Below are positions 42,245 to 54,354 of a DNA stretch of 64,000 nucleotides, piece after piece. The DNA comes from Tetrapyrgos nigripes (taxonomy: Eukaryota; Basidiomycota; Agaricomycetes; Agaricales; Campanellaceae): NCBI GenBank assembly GCA_013368315.1, contig JAACJM010000088.1:124001-188000 (forward strand), read 5' to 3'. The position numbers and the translations under genes are program-made. A model generated the notes under the pieces. It was not told the origin of the DNA and searched no databases. It was given only the letters and a program-made list of their open reading frames with translations. Each line of letters begins with the position of its first letter. Position 1 is the stretch's first letter.

Positions 42245-43921
42245 CTACAGTTTGGCAACGTTTTCTTGCGCTCCGTCCACAAGTCTAAGCAACGTCTGTT
42301 GAAGCTCCACTCCAAGCTTCATCGGTCGTTCTTGCGGCATGAGATGACCTGCCCCAGCCATCCGCACGTTGCTTGAATTCGATGGACGAAGCCAGACGCG
42401 TACTTGAGTGGCAGTAACTCCGTCAGATGTCGGCGTAGTATCCACTAGTCTGTTCAGGACCACAAAGAAGCCAGAGTCAGAAAAATCCTCAGCGCATATT
42501 CAACAGACTCACTCTTTCTGGCCCTCTCCGGGGACAATCCATCTCAAAGGCACTCTTTCCTGCAATTCTCCTCTCCACAGTCGAACCCAAGCTTCTGCAG
42601 ATCCTGTGGAAGAATTGATGAATGTATTGGCTTCCTGTATGGGGGGCGTTTTTAACCGTACAACGGTATCCGCAGAGACGTCTATGTCATCACATAAAGC
42701 TGTCTCCACGTAGAGATCTAGCACTCTTGGATCCCATGCTTGGAAGAACGGTGACTTGAGAAAGCCTTGACGAGCAGTATCGCGGTCTTTCCAGACGCCT
42801 CGTCTTGCCAGTGCACCCACAGCCAGAGTTTTAGGGTGCTGAAGAGCGTCAGGATTTGGGTAGAAAATGGCAGGGTCGATAAGAATGAGGGAATGGAACA
42901 GAGTGGGATGAGAGATTGCCGAAAGAGTACTGTCGTTAAAGTTAGCATGTTAACTAGCTTGCATTGCAAAAAATGCTGACTGACCAAACACATCCACCAA
43001 AGCTATGACCTACACCAATTATTCCTTCAAGAAGACCTTCTTGCAATCTGCGAGCGGTTTCTTTCACTGGGAGGCGGGGAACATGCGTTGGAAAGGGTTC
43101 AGTGGTAAGATGGGCTGGATCCGGAATGTAGTACAGCAAGAAAGACAGAAGGTCTAGGACTGCATTGCGCCAATGGACTGGAAGATGAAGGTGTCAGAAA
43201 CAGCGTGAAGCTAAAGAACACATAGATCTTGGCTTACATAGTGAGTCAAACTTTCCTTGGTTAAGAATCGCAGAATCTCCGTGATTTACAGCATCCCAAA
43301 CCCAAATTTCACGGATTTGTGATTGAGACTGAGGAGAAGATAACAAGGAGACTAGAGTCGGTTCCCAACTCTAGAAGATATCCATCAATATCTAAAGAAA
43401 TACCAACGCTGAGGTCTAACCTCCTTATGAAAACCATTCGCATGAGCAAAGAATAAAGTATGGCCTCCTTCGACTGGGCTCATTCTAACATACCTGTTTA
43501 GACATAACCACAACACTTCCTGATGCCGTCCAGCTCCAATCTTACCATTCAGCTTTGCTTTTTCTTCATTCGCTTCCTGTCTCAGCTGTCGAAGTTTTTG
43601 TTCTGTAATCCGTACGAGTTTCATCCTTTCCTCCTTGGTGAGATCATCACTTCGGCTTGGAGCTTGAGGAAGCCCTGTATCTGGTTCTTCCCTCCAATAC
43701 GCAGCAGGGACGATGTGTGTGGTCAAGGTGTAGGGTATTCTTTCGTCACTGGCCCATATCGGTTTACGTTGGGGAGTAGGTAATTGCGGCAAGTGCAGAA
43801 CCGAGGTAACTGGATGGGGGTAACATGAAAAAAGAATTTCAGACGCGTCGGGAAATGCGTATTGAGGAGCAGAAGGAGGAGAAGGGATCGTTAGTGGTCG
43901 AGGATGGAAGGAAGAAGGCAT
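42245..43921 (-). CDS. Alpha/beta hydrolase copy 4 (intact)
   Basis: Five exons: 43921-43421, 43370-43238, 43177-42985, 42929-42513, 42449-42245. They sum to 1449 nt, 482 aa. Exons 2, 3 and 5 have exactly the lengths of copy 1 (133, 193, 205 nt). Start MPSSFHPRPLTIPSPPSAPQ. Motifs: FFAHANGFHKE, WVWDAVNHGDSAILNQGK, elbow GVGHSFGG and catalytic GAGHLMPQERP. It differs from copy 1 in many residues yet keeps all catalytic ones, so it is probably an older functional paralogue. Substrate unknown. Lies tail-to-tail with F-box copy 4 across the hypothetical ORF. Confidence 0.88.
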
Positions 43922-44413
43922 AGTTCGGCTATACACCTCATTTCATTTACCGGGTCATTGCAGTAGGTTGAGACAAATTAGTAGATTTTCTCCTCTACGT
44001 GCTATGTGTATGTCTCTTCGGTCTTTGCTCCTCGGAACAAACATCTCGTACTTTCATGGTCTAGAACAGCGCAAGAGTGAATGTGCTGTTATATTAGGTA
44101 GTATGAAACTGAGATAATTTTAGGAAAGGACCCATCCAACTACAGTATATAAGTATCTTTAGTTTGAAGCTCTATACCCAGTCTAAATCAGAAAACAATG
44201 TCCAATGACAACCTGTAGCCGCAGGGCGGGAAAGGTATATCTACATTGACCTCGATACTCTAATGTCCACGCCACCCAAGCCCAGGACCGCAATCATCGT
44301 TTTTCGTCTCGGCAGCAAACCGGTTCTTCTCCGTTATTGTCGCCAGGAACACGGCACCGAGACAGATAGGCACCGTGATGGAGAACAGAGACGGCATGAA
44401 TGGACAACGTTAA
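43922..44413. other. Intergenic region
   Basis: About 490 bp between the start of hydrolase copy 4 and the 3' end of the transporter. AT-rich. No gene seen. Confidence 0.4.
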
Positions 44414-45805
44414 TTACTCGGGCTTTGAGCTCGTGCTCTTACGGCCAGCTTCGACATCTTCCATCTTGACACGCTCATACCCACCACTACCAGAAGAACC
44501 CTGTGACTGTTGCGATTCGACGTGTTTGACCCATGTGTAACCGATGGAGCCCAGTAAGATGATAGCGATAGAGGATGCACGACCACTAGGTAAGAAATGT
44601 CAAAAATATCCATTAGAAATCCCAGAGTGAGAATAAATGCTATGCCTGTAACTACTCACGTCGTTATGATCTCGTTGAAGAGCCACATTCCCAGTAAGGA
44701 TGCAGCGACACCGCGAACGGCAGAAGAGATCATATGCGTAATTGGAGACGTGACTTTGATGGACAGCAAGCTGGCAATGCTCATCATGAATCCCAAGGCA
44801 CCCTATCAACAGTGTCAGCTAGCTGTTGTACCTAATTCAGGAGGAATACGTACGGTGATAGCAGACCCGTAAATGAATGTACGCAGATGACTTATTTCAC
44901 CTGGTTGGAGCACAAGTGCGTCGGCGTTGGAGAGTAGTTTGGTAACAGCTGGACCTTCGCCGGCAAAGATGATGATAGGAATTAAGACAATGGCGCTGAG
45001 AAGATTGGTGTACCATGAAAGGAGAAGGGCACTGCCGTTGACGACATTCAGACTCTGTTTGATGACTACTGAGTGGGTCGCAGTTATGGCAGAACTGACA
45101 ACACCGAAGAAGATACCGAGGAGAGAGACCGCTGTGCCATCAAGGAAAACGCCAACGAAAAATCCGAGAGTGACGACTGCACACGTTGCCAGGATACGGA
45201 GGGAAGGGCGAACATGAAGGACGATGAAGGAGGTGAAGACGGTGAAGGGAAGTACGAGACCACGGGCTACTTGATAGAACGAAGCGTCGACATACTTCAG
45301 AGTGTAGTTCGAAAAACTGCGACAGAGTAAGATAAAGATAGCGACGGGGTAGGGTAAAGACATACCTCAATCCAACAACGCTCAAACCAACCATGGCTAC
45401 AAGTCCTTTACAAACATTAATGTCAAAGGCGAGTCTGTCGGGTAGTAATCTCATGGCGTCTGAAATCAGGAAGAGGATCACAGCTATCACGAGCTGAGTG
45501 AAGAGGAAGAATAACGGAGCGTCGGTCTTGCTCAGAACCCATTTGTTGCTGGCTCGAAAATAAGCAAGGAAGTAAAAGAGGTATGGCTTTGAGAGACATA
45601 CGCGATGACCATCTAACATGAGGACGAGGTTAGCAAGGGGCTTCAAGACCATTCTCGAGGTAACAACTCACTGCCAGTGCCGCCACAAGATAGAAGAGCA
45701 CTACACCTGTCTAGTGAAAAGTCGGAAAACGTGTCACTGAGGCTAGCAGGTCAGACATACCACTTGGAGCCTTGAGGGTGGCTTTGTTGCATTCTGGGGA
45801 GGCAT
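44414..45805 (-). CDS. Nucleotide-sugar (GDP-fucose-type) transporter
   Basis: Seven exons: 45805-45761, 45710-45672, 45612-45602, 45548-45366, 45316-44854, 44802-44660, 44585-44414. They sum to 1056 nt, 351 aa. Exon 3 is only 11 nt. The protein is a ~10-span TPT/EamA-type carrier. Recognisable parts: GVVLFYLVAALA, ANKWVLSKTDAPLFF, SNYTLKYVDASFYQVARGLV, GVFLDGTAVSLLGIFFGV, KVTSPITHMISSAVRG and GSIGYTWVKHVES. The SPITHMISSAVRG block and KWVL motif are typical of SLC35C-like GDP-fucose carriers of Golgi/ER membranes (family knowledge). The true substrate in this fungus is not certain. A hydrophilic Ser/Gly tail ends the protein. Divergent from MRE11, about 1.07 kb between starts. Confidence 0.88.
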
Positions 45806-46873
45806 GATGGATGAAAGAGCGAAAGGAAGGCAACCTTGAAGGGCTCAGTGGGAGCGGTACGAAGGAAAGATGGTAGTTGGGAGTTCGAGTGTACGACGGT
45901 ACTTTATTTACTTTGTCGTGGGAGTTCCTATATACATATAGGCAGAGCTATGCTCAGTACCTCGCTTGAGTGTCCGTGCTGCCTATTGAATCCCTTCCAG
46001 CGCTTCAAGCCACTTATCTGAAGGGATAACACAGTAAATTCTGTCTCTTGGCTTCTTTCACCATTGTCGTCCATAGACTGGAAACTATACTCGTCGTTCT
46101 TACTACCTCATCTCGTTTCTTGCTGACTCTTGAGCGCAGAGCATAATGAGTACGAAGTCCGCCCTCTTTCTACTTTCAGCTCACTTGACTGTACTTTTTC
46201 ATCAGGTCTATAGGTGTTGGTATGTAGCTTAGTCTGATCACTTTAAGTTTGGCTCCGTTTTCCCTTCTCTTCGCGGCTCAAACTGTATGACCCCGGAAAC
46301 TTGGGAAATGGTACAATCCGAATTCAACGACGACAGTCACCACGTCGCCCGGAGTTGATTTGTCCTTTTGCGATTATCGCCGACTTTCATGCTCAACGTT
46401 TTTGTACGCCTTGGAAGCCCTACGATGTACTGCTTTGTGCAGTGCTTGTGAAGCGCAATACAGAATCTGTCTAATACACGGAGATACAACGCCATTGCAA
46501 CGCCAGTGAGTGTTCATAGTTCTCGCGGATAAGAATCTTCGACCGGCTGGTTTAGTTGATTGGGAGTATACTCGCTGGTATTGGAGGTACACTCGTACGT
46601 ATGGCTTCGGGAGCGGTTTTTGATCGGATTTTTCTGGATTATAGTGCGGAACTTACTGTTGAAACTTGTTGCATTATATTCTGTAGTAGTTACGTCTTTT
46701 TCTACACTACCTTTCTGTAAAACCATTTGAAATGCACGACTATTCTACATTATTTCAAGACATGCCCACTGGTAGTAGACACGCCTCTGAATAGGGGTAA
46801 CAGATCGGCTGTGGGAAACGGGCAAGTTTGAGCCGCGACGCGACGGGGCCGACGCGTCTCTTTCTTTAAAACC
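45806..46873. other. Divergent promoter region, transporter/MRE11
   Basis: 1.07 kb without a supported gene. It may hold a short transcribed leader near 46145 (ATGAGTACGAAG...) but no continuing frame is convincing. Confidence 0.4.
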
Positions 46874-49818
46874 ATGTCAGAACGAGGTTCTGGACCCCCA
46901 GGAATCCGAGATGAAGGTATGCGGCTTATACCCCTTCTTCCTTGACGCTGCTGACTCTGTATCTGTCATAGACGTCGCCGACACAATACGCATTCTGCTG
47001 GCGACAGACAATCACATTGGGTACATGGAAAGGGATCCTATAAGAGGTCGGGATTCCATCAACACCTTTGAAGAGATCCTGCAGTTGGCAAAGAAGAAAG
47101 ATGTGGGTCTTATTTTGGTCTTTTTCGCCTCGGGTTCTCACTCTGCTATCCAGGCTGATTTCATTCTACTCGCTGGTGATTTATTCCACGAAAACAAACC
47201 CTCACGAGATTCCTTGTATCGGACAATAGCTCTTTTACGTGAATATACATTGGGAGATAAACCTATCCAAGTGGAATTACTGAGCGATCCTGACGAGGGA
47301 AAGGCATCTGGGTTCTCGTGCGTTCTTGCCACTCAGTTTGACTAGCTTTCTTCAACCAACCTTTTTATTTTCAGTTTTCCAGCCATCAATTACGAAGATC
47401 CCAACCTAAATATCAGTATTCCCGTGTTTTCTATCCATGGAAACCACGACGATCCTCAAGGAGCAGGCTCAGTGCGTACTCTATAAGACACCTTCCCATT
47501 TCTTGTTCTGAAGATGGGCTACATATAGGAAGGAGCTCTCTGCGCCTTAGATGTCCTTTCTGTATCCGGTCTCTTGAACTATATGGGCAAGTTTGACCTC
47601 CCTATACAAGACGCTGAAGCTGCCTCTACTGGCATTGCTGTTCGCCCAGTCTTACTCAGAAAAGGTGCAACAAACCTCGGAATGTACGGAATCGGGAACG
47701 TGAAAGATGCTCGAATGCACTTTGAGCTTCGCAGCAACCGGGTTAGGATGTTCATGCCTCGGGACAAGCAAAACTGGTTCAACATTTTGTTGCTTCATCA
47801 AAATCGGTGAGTCATGTAATGGGCGCTTAACGGTAGAATGTGGACGCACGTCAGTTTTTTCTTCTAGAGTGAAGCACGGTCCACAAGAATCTGTGCCAGA
47901 GGGGATGTTCGATGATAGTATTGACCTCGTCGTTTGGGGCCACGAACATGATTGCCGGATAACGCCAGAGCCTGTAGCAGGAAAGAACTACTATATCACA
48001 CAACCGGGATCTTCGGTCGCAACTTCGTTAGCTGACGGTGAGGCTTTACCAAAGTAATCCCTTTTTCCCTTTCCTCTTAGTGTGCCGCCGGTTGTTCATT
48101 GTCGTTTTTATGACAGGCACGTTGCTCTTGTTAAAGTCCACGGCAAAGAATTTTCACTAGAAGCAATCCCTCTTCACACAGTCAGACCCTTTGTGATTGA
48201 GAGTGTGGACCTTAGTGAAGTGGCAGAGGAAGAGGGTTTCGATTTGAACGACCAGGTCTCTATAACCAAGTTCCTCAAGCGAAAGGTGCGCACACTGCTC
48301 TCTGTAATCCTTCGCAGAATCTAATCCTATACCAAGGTGAACGAATTAATCGAGAAAGCAAATCAACAATGGGATGAACGTAATACTGAAGCAGTCGCAG
48401 AGGGCATGGAGGAGATTCCCAGAATGCTACCACTAATCCGACTGAAGGCGAGCAATGTCAACTAACTCAATCCAAAGCCATTTTACTCATCCTATCGCTA
48501 TAGGTGGACACTACAGGCGTCAGCGAAATGTCCAACCCCATTCGTTTCGGTCAAGAATTCCAAGGACGCATCGCAAATCCTCGAGACGTCCTGACATTCC
48601 ACCGAGCAAAGAAGTCCGCTGCGAGATCTGGCAAAGTCGTTGTTGACCAACCGGAACTCAGTATCGACGATCCAGACCTTAGCGTTGCGGAAAAGCTTGC
48701 CAAAGTCAGAGTGGCCAATTTAGTGAAAGAGTACCTTTCTGCTCAGGAATTGCAACTCTTGGGTGAAGCAGGCATGTCGGATGCTATTCAGATGTTTGTG
48801 GAGAAGGATGATATACATTCCATACAAACGTGAGTGTTATTTTTTCGTGTTATGTCTATGGATTGGGATATTGAACCCCTCAAAAGGCATGTTAACAAGG
48901 CTCTGAAGTCTATGATGAAGGGTGTGCAAGCAAACGGTGATATTGACGAAGAAGACTTAGATGATATGGTTGGCATCTGCAGGCCTTAACTACCAGGGAT
49001 TTAGCTTGACTGACCTTTCTACAGCTCATGCAAGCGAAGGAACAGCAAGAGAAAGAGTACGCCGAAGACGCTGCTAAAGGAAAAACTGCTAAATCCAAAG
49101 TAAGACCGATAATCGTTTGTGATTTCTTGAAACAAATTTGACAGTGTCTCTTCGTTATCAGGGAAAGGGTAAAGCCAAAGCTTCAGACGTTGAATCAGAC
49201 GACTCTATGAAGATGGACATCGACATAGGAGGGGCTGGAGGTTCAGACTTTGATTCCGAGGAAGAGGCCCCGCCGCCCAAAAAGACGGCCGCGAAGAAGG
49301 CACCTGCGAAGAAAGCCACGACGACCAAGGCCGCTGCGAAGGCTCCAGCGAAGAAAGCACCTGCCAAGAAGAGCAAGAAGGTGGTGGTACGGCTCTTATA
49401 TACTATCTTTTAAAGAGTGAGGCTCACTGCGTTACAGAGCGATTCTGATGAAGACGCTATTGAGATATTGGACGACGACGACGACGACGAAGACGAGGCA
49501 CCTCCACCTACGAAGAGGACTAACAGGGCTGCTGTCTTGAGGTAAGTAAAAGCATGGACCGCAAACTTGGTACTGATACATCCATTACTAGTCAACCGAC
49601 TACAAAGAAAGCACCAGCGAAGAAGGCTGCTGCATCGTCAAAACAGACTCAGCTCTCTTTTGCTCCCGCAACAGGTCGTTCTTCTCGCGCCGCTGCGACA
49701 AAGGCGAGGGGGAAGATGGTCGTACGTGTTTCCGTTCCTATATTTCTTGACTGCTGTCTGAGTTTCGGTCCATATTCATTTTGCGCAGATTGATGATATT
49801 GAGGATGATAGCGACTGA
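46874..49818 (+). CDS. MRE11: MRE11 double-strand-break repair nuclease
   Basis: Fifteen exons: 46874-46916, 46972-47102, 47154-47317, 47375-47471, 47529-47806, 47868-48053, 48117-48285, 48337-48447, 48504-48829, 48887-48968, 49025-49099, 49162-49386, 49438-49541, 49592-49721, 49789-49818. They sum to 2151 nt, 716 aa. Phosphodiesterase motifs: [43 protein letters not shown] and the [12 protein letters not shown] block. The C-terminus has acidic stretches and [20 protein letters not shown] basic repeats, probably DNA-binding. MRE11 with RAD50 and NBS1 resects and tethers broken DNA ends in the nucleus. Intron 8 begins GC rather than GT. The donor of exon 12 is ambiguous by 3-6 nt. Confidence 0.95.
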
Positions 49819-50220
49819 GTTTCTTGCTGTGTAGTACGGGATCTTTCTTGCTGTGTATATTACGTGCTGTCTTTCTTGAGTCGTATTCGACAATGGATGC
49901 CTTTGGGCATTGAAACATCGGCGTCTTTCATTGGGGATTTGGCGTAGGATTTAAATCTGGCTCTGAGATACCCAAAATTCTGAGAGTATCTTCCCTGTCC
50001 GTAATCGCTTTCACGTTCTCGGTCCGTCGTCTGTTGCGATGAGCCGTGCGCTGCACAGGTCCATAAGCCAAGTGAGCGGAACTTAGCATAAGGGGACTAC
50101 AGCTTGGCTAGAGCTTCTGAACCAAACAAGAACTGTAGATCCTCCTCTGACGTCGAGTGTCGATACACAACTTGCTTCCCGTTCATCTTGCCACGTCTCA
50201 CCTTTCTCTCGCTCATATTC
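49819..50220. other. Intergenic region MRE11-ArfGAP
   Basis: 400 bp, MRE11 3' end and ArfGAP promoter. An additional upstream ArfGAP exon here cannot be excluded. No gene seen. Confidence 0.4.
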
Positions 50221-52199
50221 ATGAACAGCAAGCTCGTAGCTGACAAGAACCAAAAAATCCTGCTTGACCTTGTTAGCAAGCCCGGAAATGGTGTGTCACA
50301 TCAAAATCTCCTCGGCTAATAGAGTCCTGTTATTCATCCGACCATCGTAGATGTCTGTGCAGACTGTAAAGCTCGTAGTCCTCGGTGGGCCTCTCACAAT
50401 ATCGGAATATTTATATGGTGCGTTTGCTTCGCCACTGGAATATAGGCTCGTTTGCTGAAGAGAGGGGTCAGTGTAAATTGCGCGACTATTCATCGTAAAA
50501 TCGGCACGCATATCACCAAAGTGTACGTTCCTTTCATCCAGAGGACGCGTATTTTAGCAGTCTGATCTGTTTGCTTGTTACAGAAAGAGCCTGACGCTTG
50601 ACTCTTGGACGAAGGAGCAGGTAGAGGTAAGTAGATACGTCGTGCACTCTCAGCTTCATGTTCACTCATGCTTTGTTTCTTATCCAAACTTTTAGAGGAT
50701 GAAAGAAATGGGAAACGTGAAGTCGAACGCCATTTACAACCCTAATGAGCAGAGGAATCCTCCACCGCCGCTTCTCAGTGAGGACGAACGGGATAGTGAA
50801 CTAGAGCAGTTCATTCGTGGTACGCACCATGTGCAATTCTCTTGATCTGTGTCTTATTATATGCAATCCCTATTCTCCAGGAAAGTACGAATACAAGCGT
50901 TTCTTCGATCGCAAAGCCTTAGTTCAGTCTAAACTTGGACCCTCTCGCTCTGCATCATCTGTTGCCCCTCGTCCTCGGTCAACACCCGCCGATAACGACC
51001 AGACGGGACCATCCGCTTCCACGTCTGCTGGGCCCTCTACCTTTACTCCTGCTAGACCTTCCACCACTGCTCCGTCTACTCTACCCATGACGCAGTCTAG
51101 ATCTGTATCTCAACCCATGCCTTCCTCGCTGAGCATAAATCCACCTCCATCCAACCCAGCCCCAGCTTTCCAACAACACCAACATTTGCAAGCGCAATTT
51201 CGTCAACAATCATTACCGTCCCAGAATTTGAATTCGAATTCTGGTGTTTGGTCTGATCTGGTCTCATTACAAACGCCTTCAACCAACTCGTCATTACCTC
51301 TACAATACCAAGCACCTTCCCAGTCTTTTGCGCCTTCGAATCCTTTCAGTACGATGGCAGGCGGCGGAGGTATGGGGATGAGCGGACTTCCTAGCGGATC
51401 AAGTTTGAGCAGCATGGGCAGCATGGGAGCGATGAACAGCATGAATGGCACTGGAGGCATGAACAATATGGGTGCAATGGGTGGAGTTAATGGGATGAAT
51501 GGCATGGCACCGACGAACACTGCCTTTGGTGGTGGTGGTATGAACCCGACTAATCCTTTTTCACAGTTGCAACAGCAACAGCAACTCAATTCCACAAATC
51601 CTTTCTCTCATATGTTGCCTCAGCGACATCAAACGATGTCTGCTTTCCCGTCCAGCATATCATCTCCATCTTCATTTGGGTCTACAGCCAACTCTTCGTT
51701 AACACCGTTTGGTCAAACCCAGCACCAGTCCCCTGCACCGATGTTTTCCCCTCAGCCTCAGGGGATTCCCGGTATGCAAGGCCAAGGGCAAGCTCAGTCA
51801 TTCATCAGTTCCAGTCCCCAAATACCTATGTCAACAACACCCCAGCCGATGCAAATTTCGTCACCAGCGTTTGGGTCTAGCCCTGGGCCAGGTATGGGGG
51901 TTGGTATGACACAAGGGCTGGGAATGAACAGTCCAGGACCAATGGGGATGGGCACAATAGGGGTTGGGATGACGAATAGTCCTACACCTATGGGAATGGG
52001 CACTGGGATGCAGGGTATGAATAATCCCTCGGGTATGGGCATGAATGCTGGAGTAATGGGAATGAGCGGCATGACTGGTATGAATGGTTTCAATGTACCG
52101 TCTCAACAACCATTTGCTGGAGCAGGATCTACGAGCTGGGGACAGCCTGGAATGTTTTCGACACAGCAAGGCCAAGGTTACCAATGGGGTTCAATGTAA
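50221..52199 (+). CDS. ArfGAP-domain GTPase-activating protein
   Basis: Six exons: 50221-50290, 50351-50417, 50472-50522, 50584-50626, 50696-50819, 50881-52199. They sum to 1674 nt, 557 aa. The N-terminal ArfGAP domain has the C4 zinc finger C26-x2-C29-x16-C46-x2-C49 (VCADCKARSPRWASHNIG, CVNC), the catalytic Arg in TIHRKIG and SLTLDSWTKEQVE, ending near GKYEYKRFF. The long tail is Gln/Pro/Ser-rich, then Gly/Met-rich (GMG, MNSMNG, NPFS repeats), and resembles SMAP/Age2-type proteins, with NPF-like motifs that bind EH domains. Role: GTP hydrolysis on Arf at Golgi/endosome membranes. The start chosen is the Met just before KLVADKNQKILLDLV; an upstream start is possible. Confidence 0.9.
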
Positions 52200-52460
52200 C
52201 CTCTATGCAGCTTATGTTTTTGTTTTCAAAGGTTTTGGACTCTTTGCTTTCCGTTTTTCGCGTTTTTCACTATTCATGACGGTGCTGATGAGGAAAAGGA
52301 CGTTGCACATCACAATGGAATCTTCTCTACGATTACAATTTCAAAACCCAAGTTACCGTACATCTTCACGACCCATACCCCTACATGTAGTCCGCAGTTT
52401 AATACACTTGATAAAACCTCAATAGAACTGAGGAATCGAATCCGAACGCTTGAGCAGCGT

Positions 52461-53845
52461 TCATGCCCCTCGATCACCACCCATAATTCTCTCCGTTTTG
52501 ACTTCTACCGAAACCAAAGCTTCCACAACGTCCTTGATACGCTCTTTGAGATCCTGACTAGCACTTCCTGGTCCAAGCCTTCCTTCATACACATTCCGAT
52601 ATTCAGGACGATCCGCCAGGAATAAAGCTGCTGTAATGATATGAGGCATTCGCAACCGCAGACCCCATATGCTGCCCTCGTAGACATCCACCAAAGTAAT
52701 ACGTTCCAGTTCTGCGTAGCGCGATGCTCGCGTTGGTGAGGAGTTTTCCATGTTCCTGTCATCTTCCAACCCAGGAGACCTTAACGTCATAGAAGTAGGT
52801 TCGTCGTATCTGACAGTTATGGTATCGAGGATATAACTCGCAATGGTCGGTGCAGATAGAAATGTAGCCTGACCGAGGTGCACCGTGCGGAGGGTGGGTA
52901 TAATAGGTAGATGAAAGTAACTGATATATGATTCGGATGAGGAGGAGGATGAAGGCAAGGACAGAGAGACAGACTGGTTGTCTGAGAAAGTGGGAGCAGG
53001 GAATGCGATGTTTGTAAGTTTGAGATTGGTGAGACGAGTGTATGTGGATAAGGCATTGAAGAGAGGGGTGACTGCGTTGGGTACGATCTGATGTTTTTGA
53101 AAAAGGTCATAGAAGTATTAGTAGTTGCAAATGCTGTAGAAATGTGGACGGACGTACAGCAATGCTAAAATGGTGCGGAGGATCTGGTCCTACCCAGATG
53201 AAGTTTCTTGGGCTGAAGTCAAGATAAGAGGCGAAAGAAACATCATATCAGGAAATCTGGTAGAGTAACCAATAGTAACCGTACGACGTACTTGACCAAC
53301 ATAAAGGCATCTTCTATCGCATAGCAGCGGGAATCGCTGGAATGGGAGTTGAGCCTCAGGTAAAGAGTCTCCAGAATTAGTCTTCCAGCTGCATCTGTCC
53401 CGACTCCACTGGTGTGTCGCACAAGGTGGAATAAGACTCGATGAAGGCATTGGAAGATGCTTAAGGATGTGAACTGAACTGGTTCCGAGAGATTGTTGTC
53501 GAGCACCCCGCGTAGACCAAGCGGATATACTTCCAGCACGGAGGCTGTTCTACCCGCAAGGTCCAAAGTCAACGTCTGAGGCTCGCAGAGTAAGCTTCTC
53601 GACTCGTTGTGATCTTGGCCAGCAATCCATTTCCCGAACCGCATCAACTGATTGACAGAGGTGAAAACCAAATCTTGGTGTAGTATTCTGAGTCCGATAG
53701 AATGGAAAATGGAATTGGTGCAGAGTATATTTGAACACTCTTGCGAGCCATGTATAGCATATGTCAGAATGTCATAGAGGATTTCGACAGGAAGGTCGCG
53801 TTCCATATCGTTTCTGAAATGGGACTTTGATGGCTGTGCATACAA
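52461..53845 (-). CDS. F-box-like hypothetical protein
   Basis: Three exons: 53845-53292, 53212-53158, 53087-52461. They sum to 1236 nt, 411 aa if the first Met is used. A second Met (MERDLPVEILYDILTYA) begins exactly at the F-box-like helix and may be the true start. The rest is Leu-rich with a Ser run (LSLPSSSSSSESYIS) and repeated strand/helix pattern (TLRTVHLGQATFLSAP, YAELERITLVDVYEG), as in mushroom F-box/LRR-like proteins. It is unrelated in sequence to the ELQREVFEW family at 20-40 kb. Target unknown. Tail-to-tail with ArfGAP, 261 bp apart. Confidence 0.75.
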
Positions 53846-54354
53846 ACTCTTCCTATTGTTCTAACGACTCTGAGACTAGAAGTTGCTTCCAAAGCCCGGC
53901 TTGCTCTACACTCATATACTGCCAATCAACTGCCAGCCTATGGGCTGCGGACTCCAGGCTGTGTTTTGCTGCATTGCGTCAGAACGATAGCTGCATAACC
54001 TGGCATTAGCTCACGACTCATCGTATTGGCCTGTTGCAAGATATCTCGTCAGCTCTCCCATGCCGACTCCTTTGGTCCTAATGCACGTTAATAGGCCAAG
54101 GATCTTGCTGAGGTATGTCCTAAGATTCTTCCTGGCACGAGCTTGAGGTCTAAAATGATATTATTATGCTAGACTAAGGCCAGCTTCTGTAAACTACAAA
54201 CTCGAACTCATACAGCACTCGAATAATACTCGATATAATACTCTACCAATCTTCAGCGATTTCCAATAAATTCTACACTATGAAGTCCATGACACGAAGG
54301 AGAAGTTCAACCACCAACAGCAGGACGTATACCACACATCTGCCACGTCTGCCG
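53846..54354. other. Region without a recognisable gene
   Basis: About 500 bp between the F-box-like gene and the HMG-CoA synthase relic. AT-rich after 54140. Nothing seen. Confidence 0.4.

Noticed and set aside
49158..49376. Minus-strand Ala/Phe-rich ORF opposite MRE11 exon 12
   Set aside because: Shadow of the KKAPAKK repeats; the plus-strand frame joins correctly with neighbouring exons.
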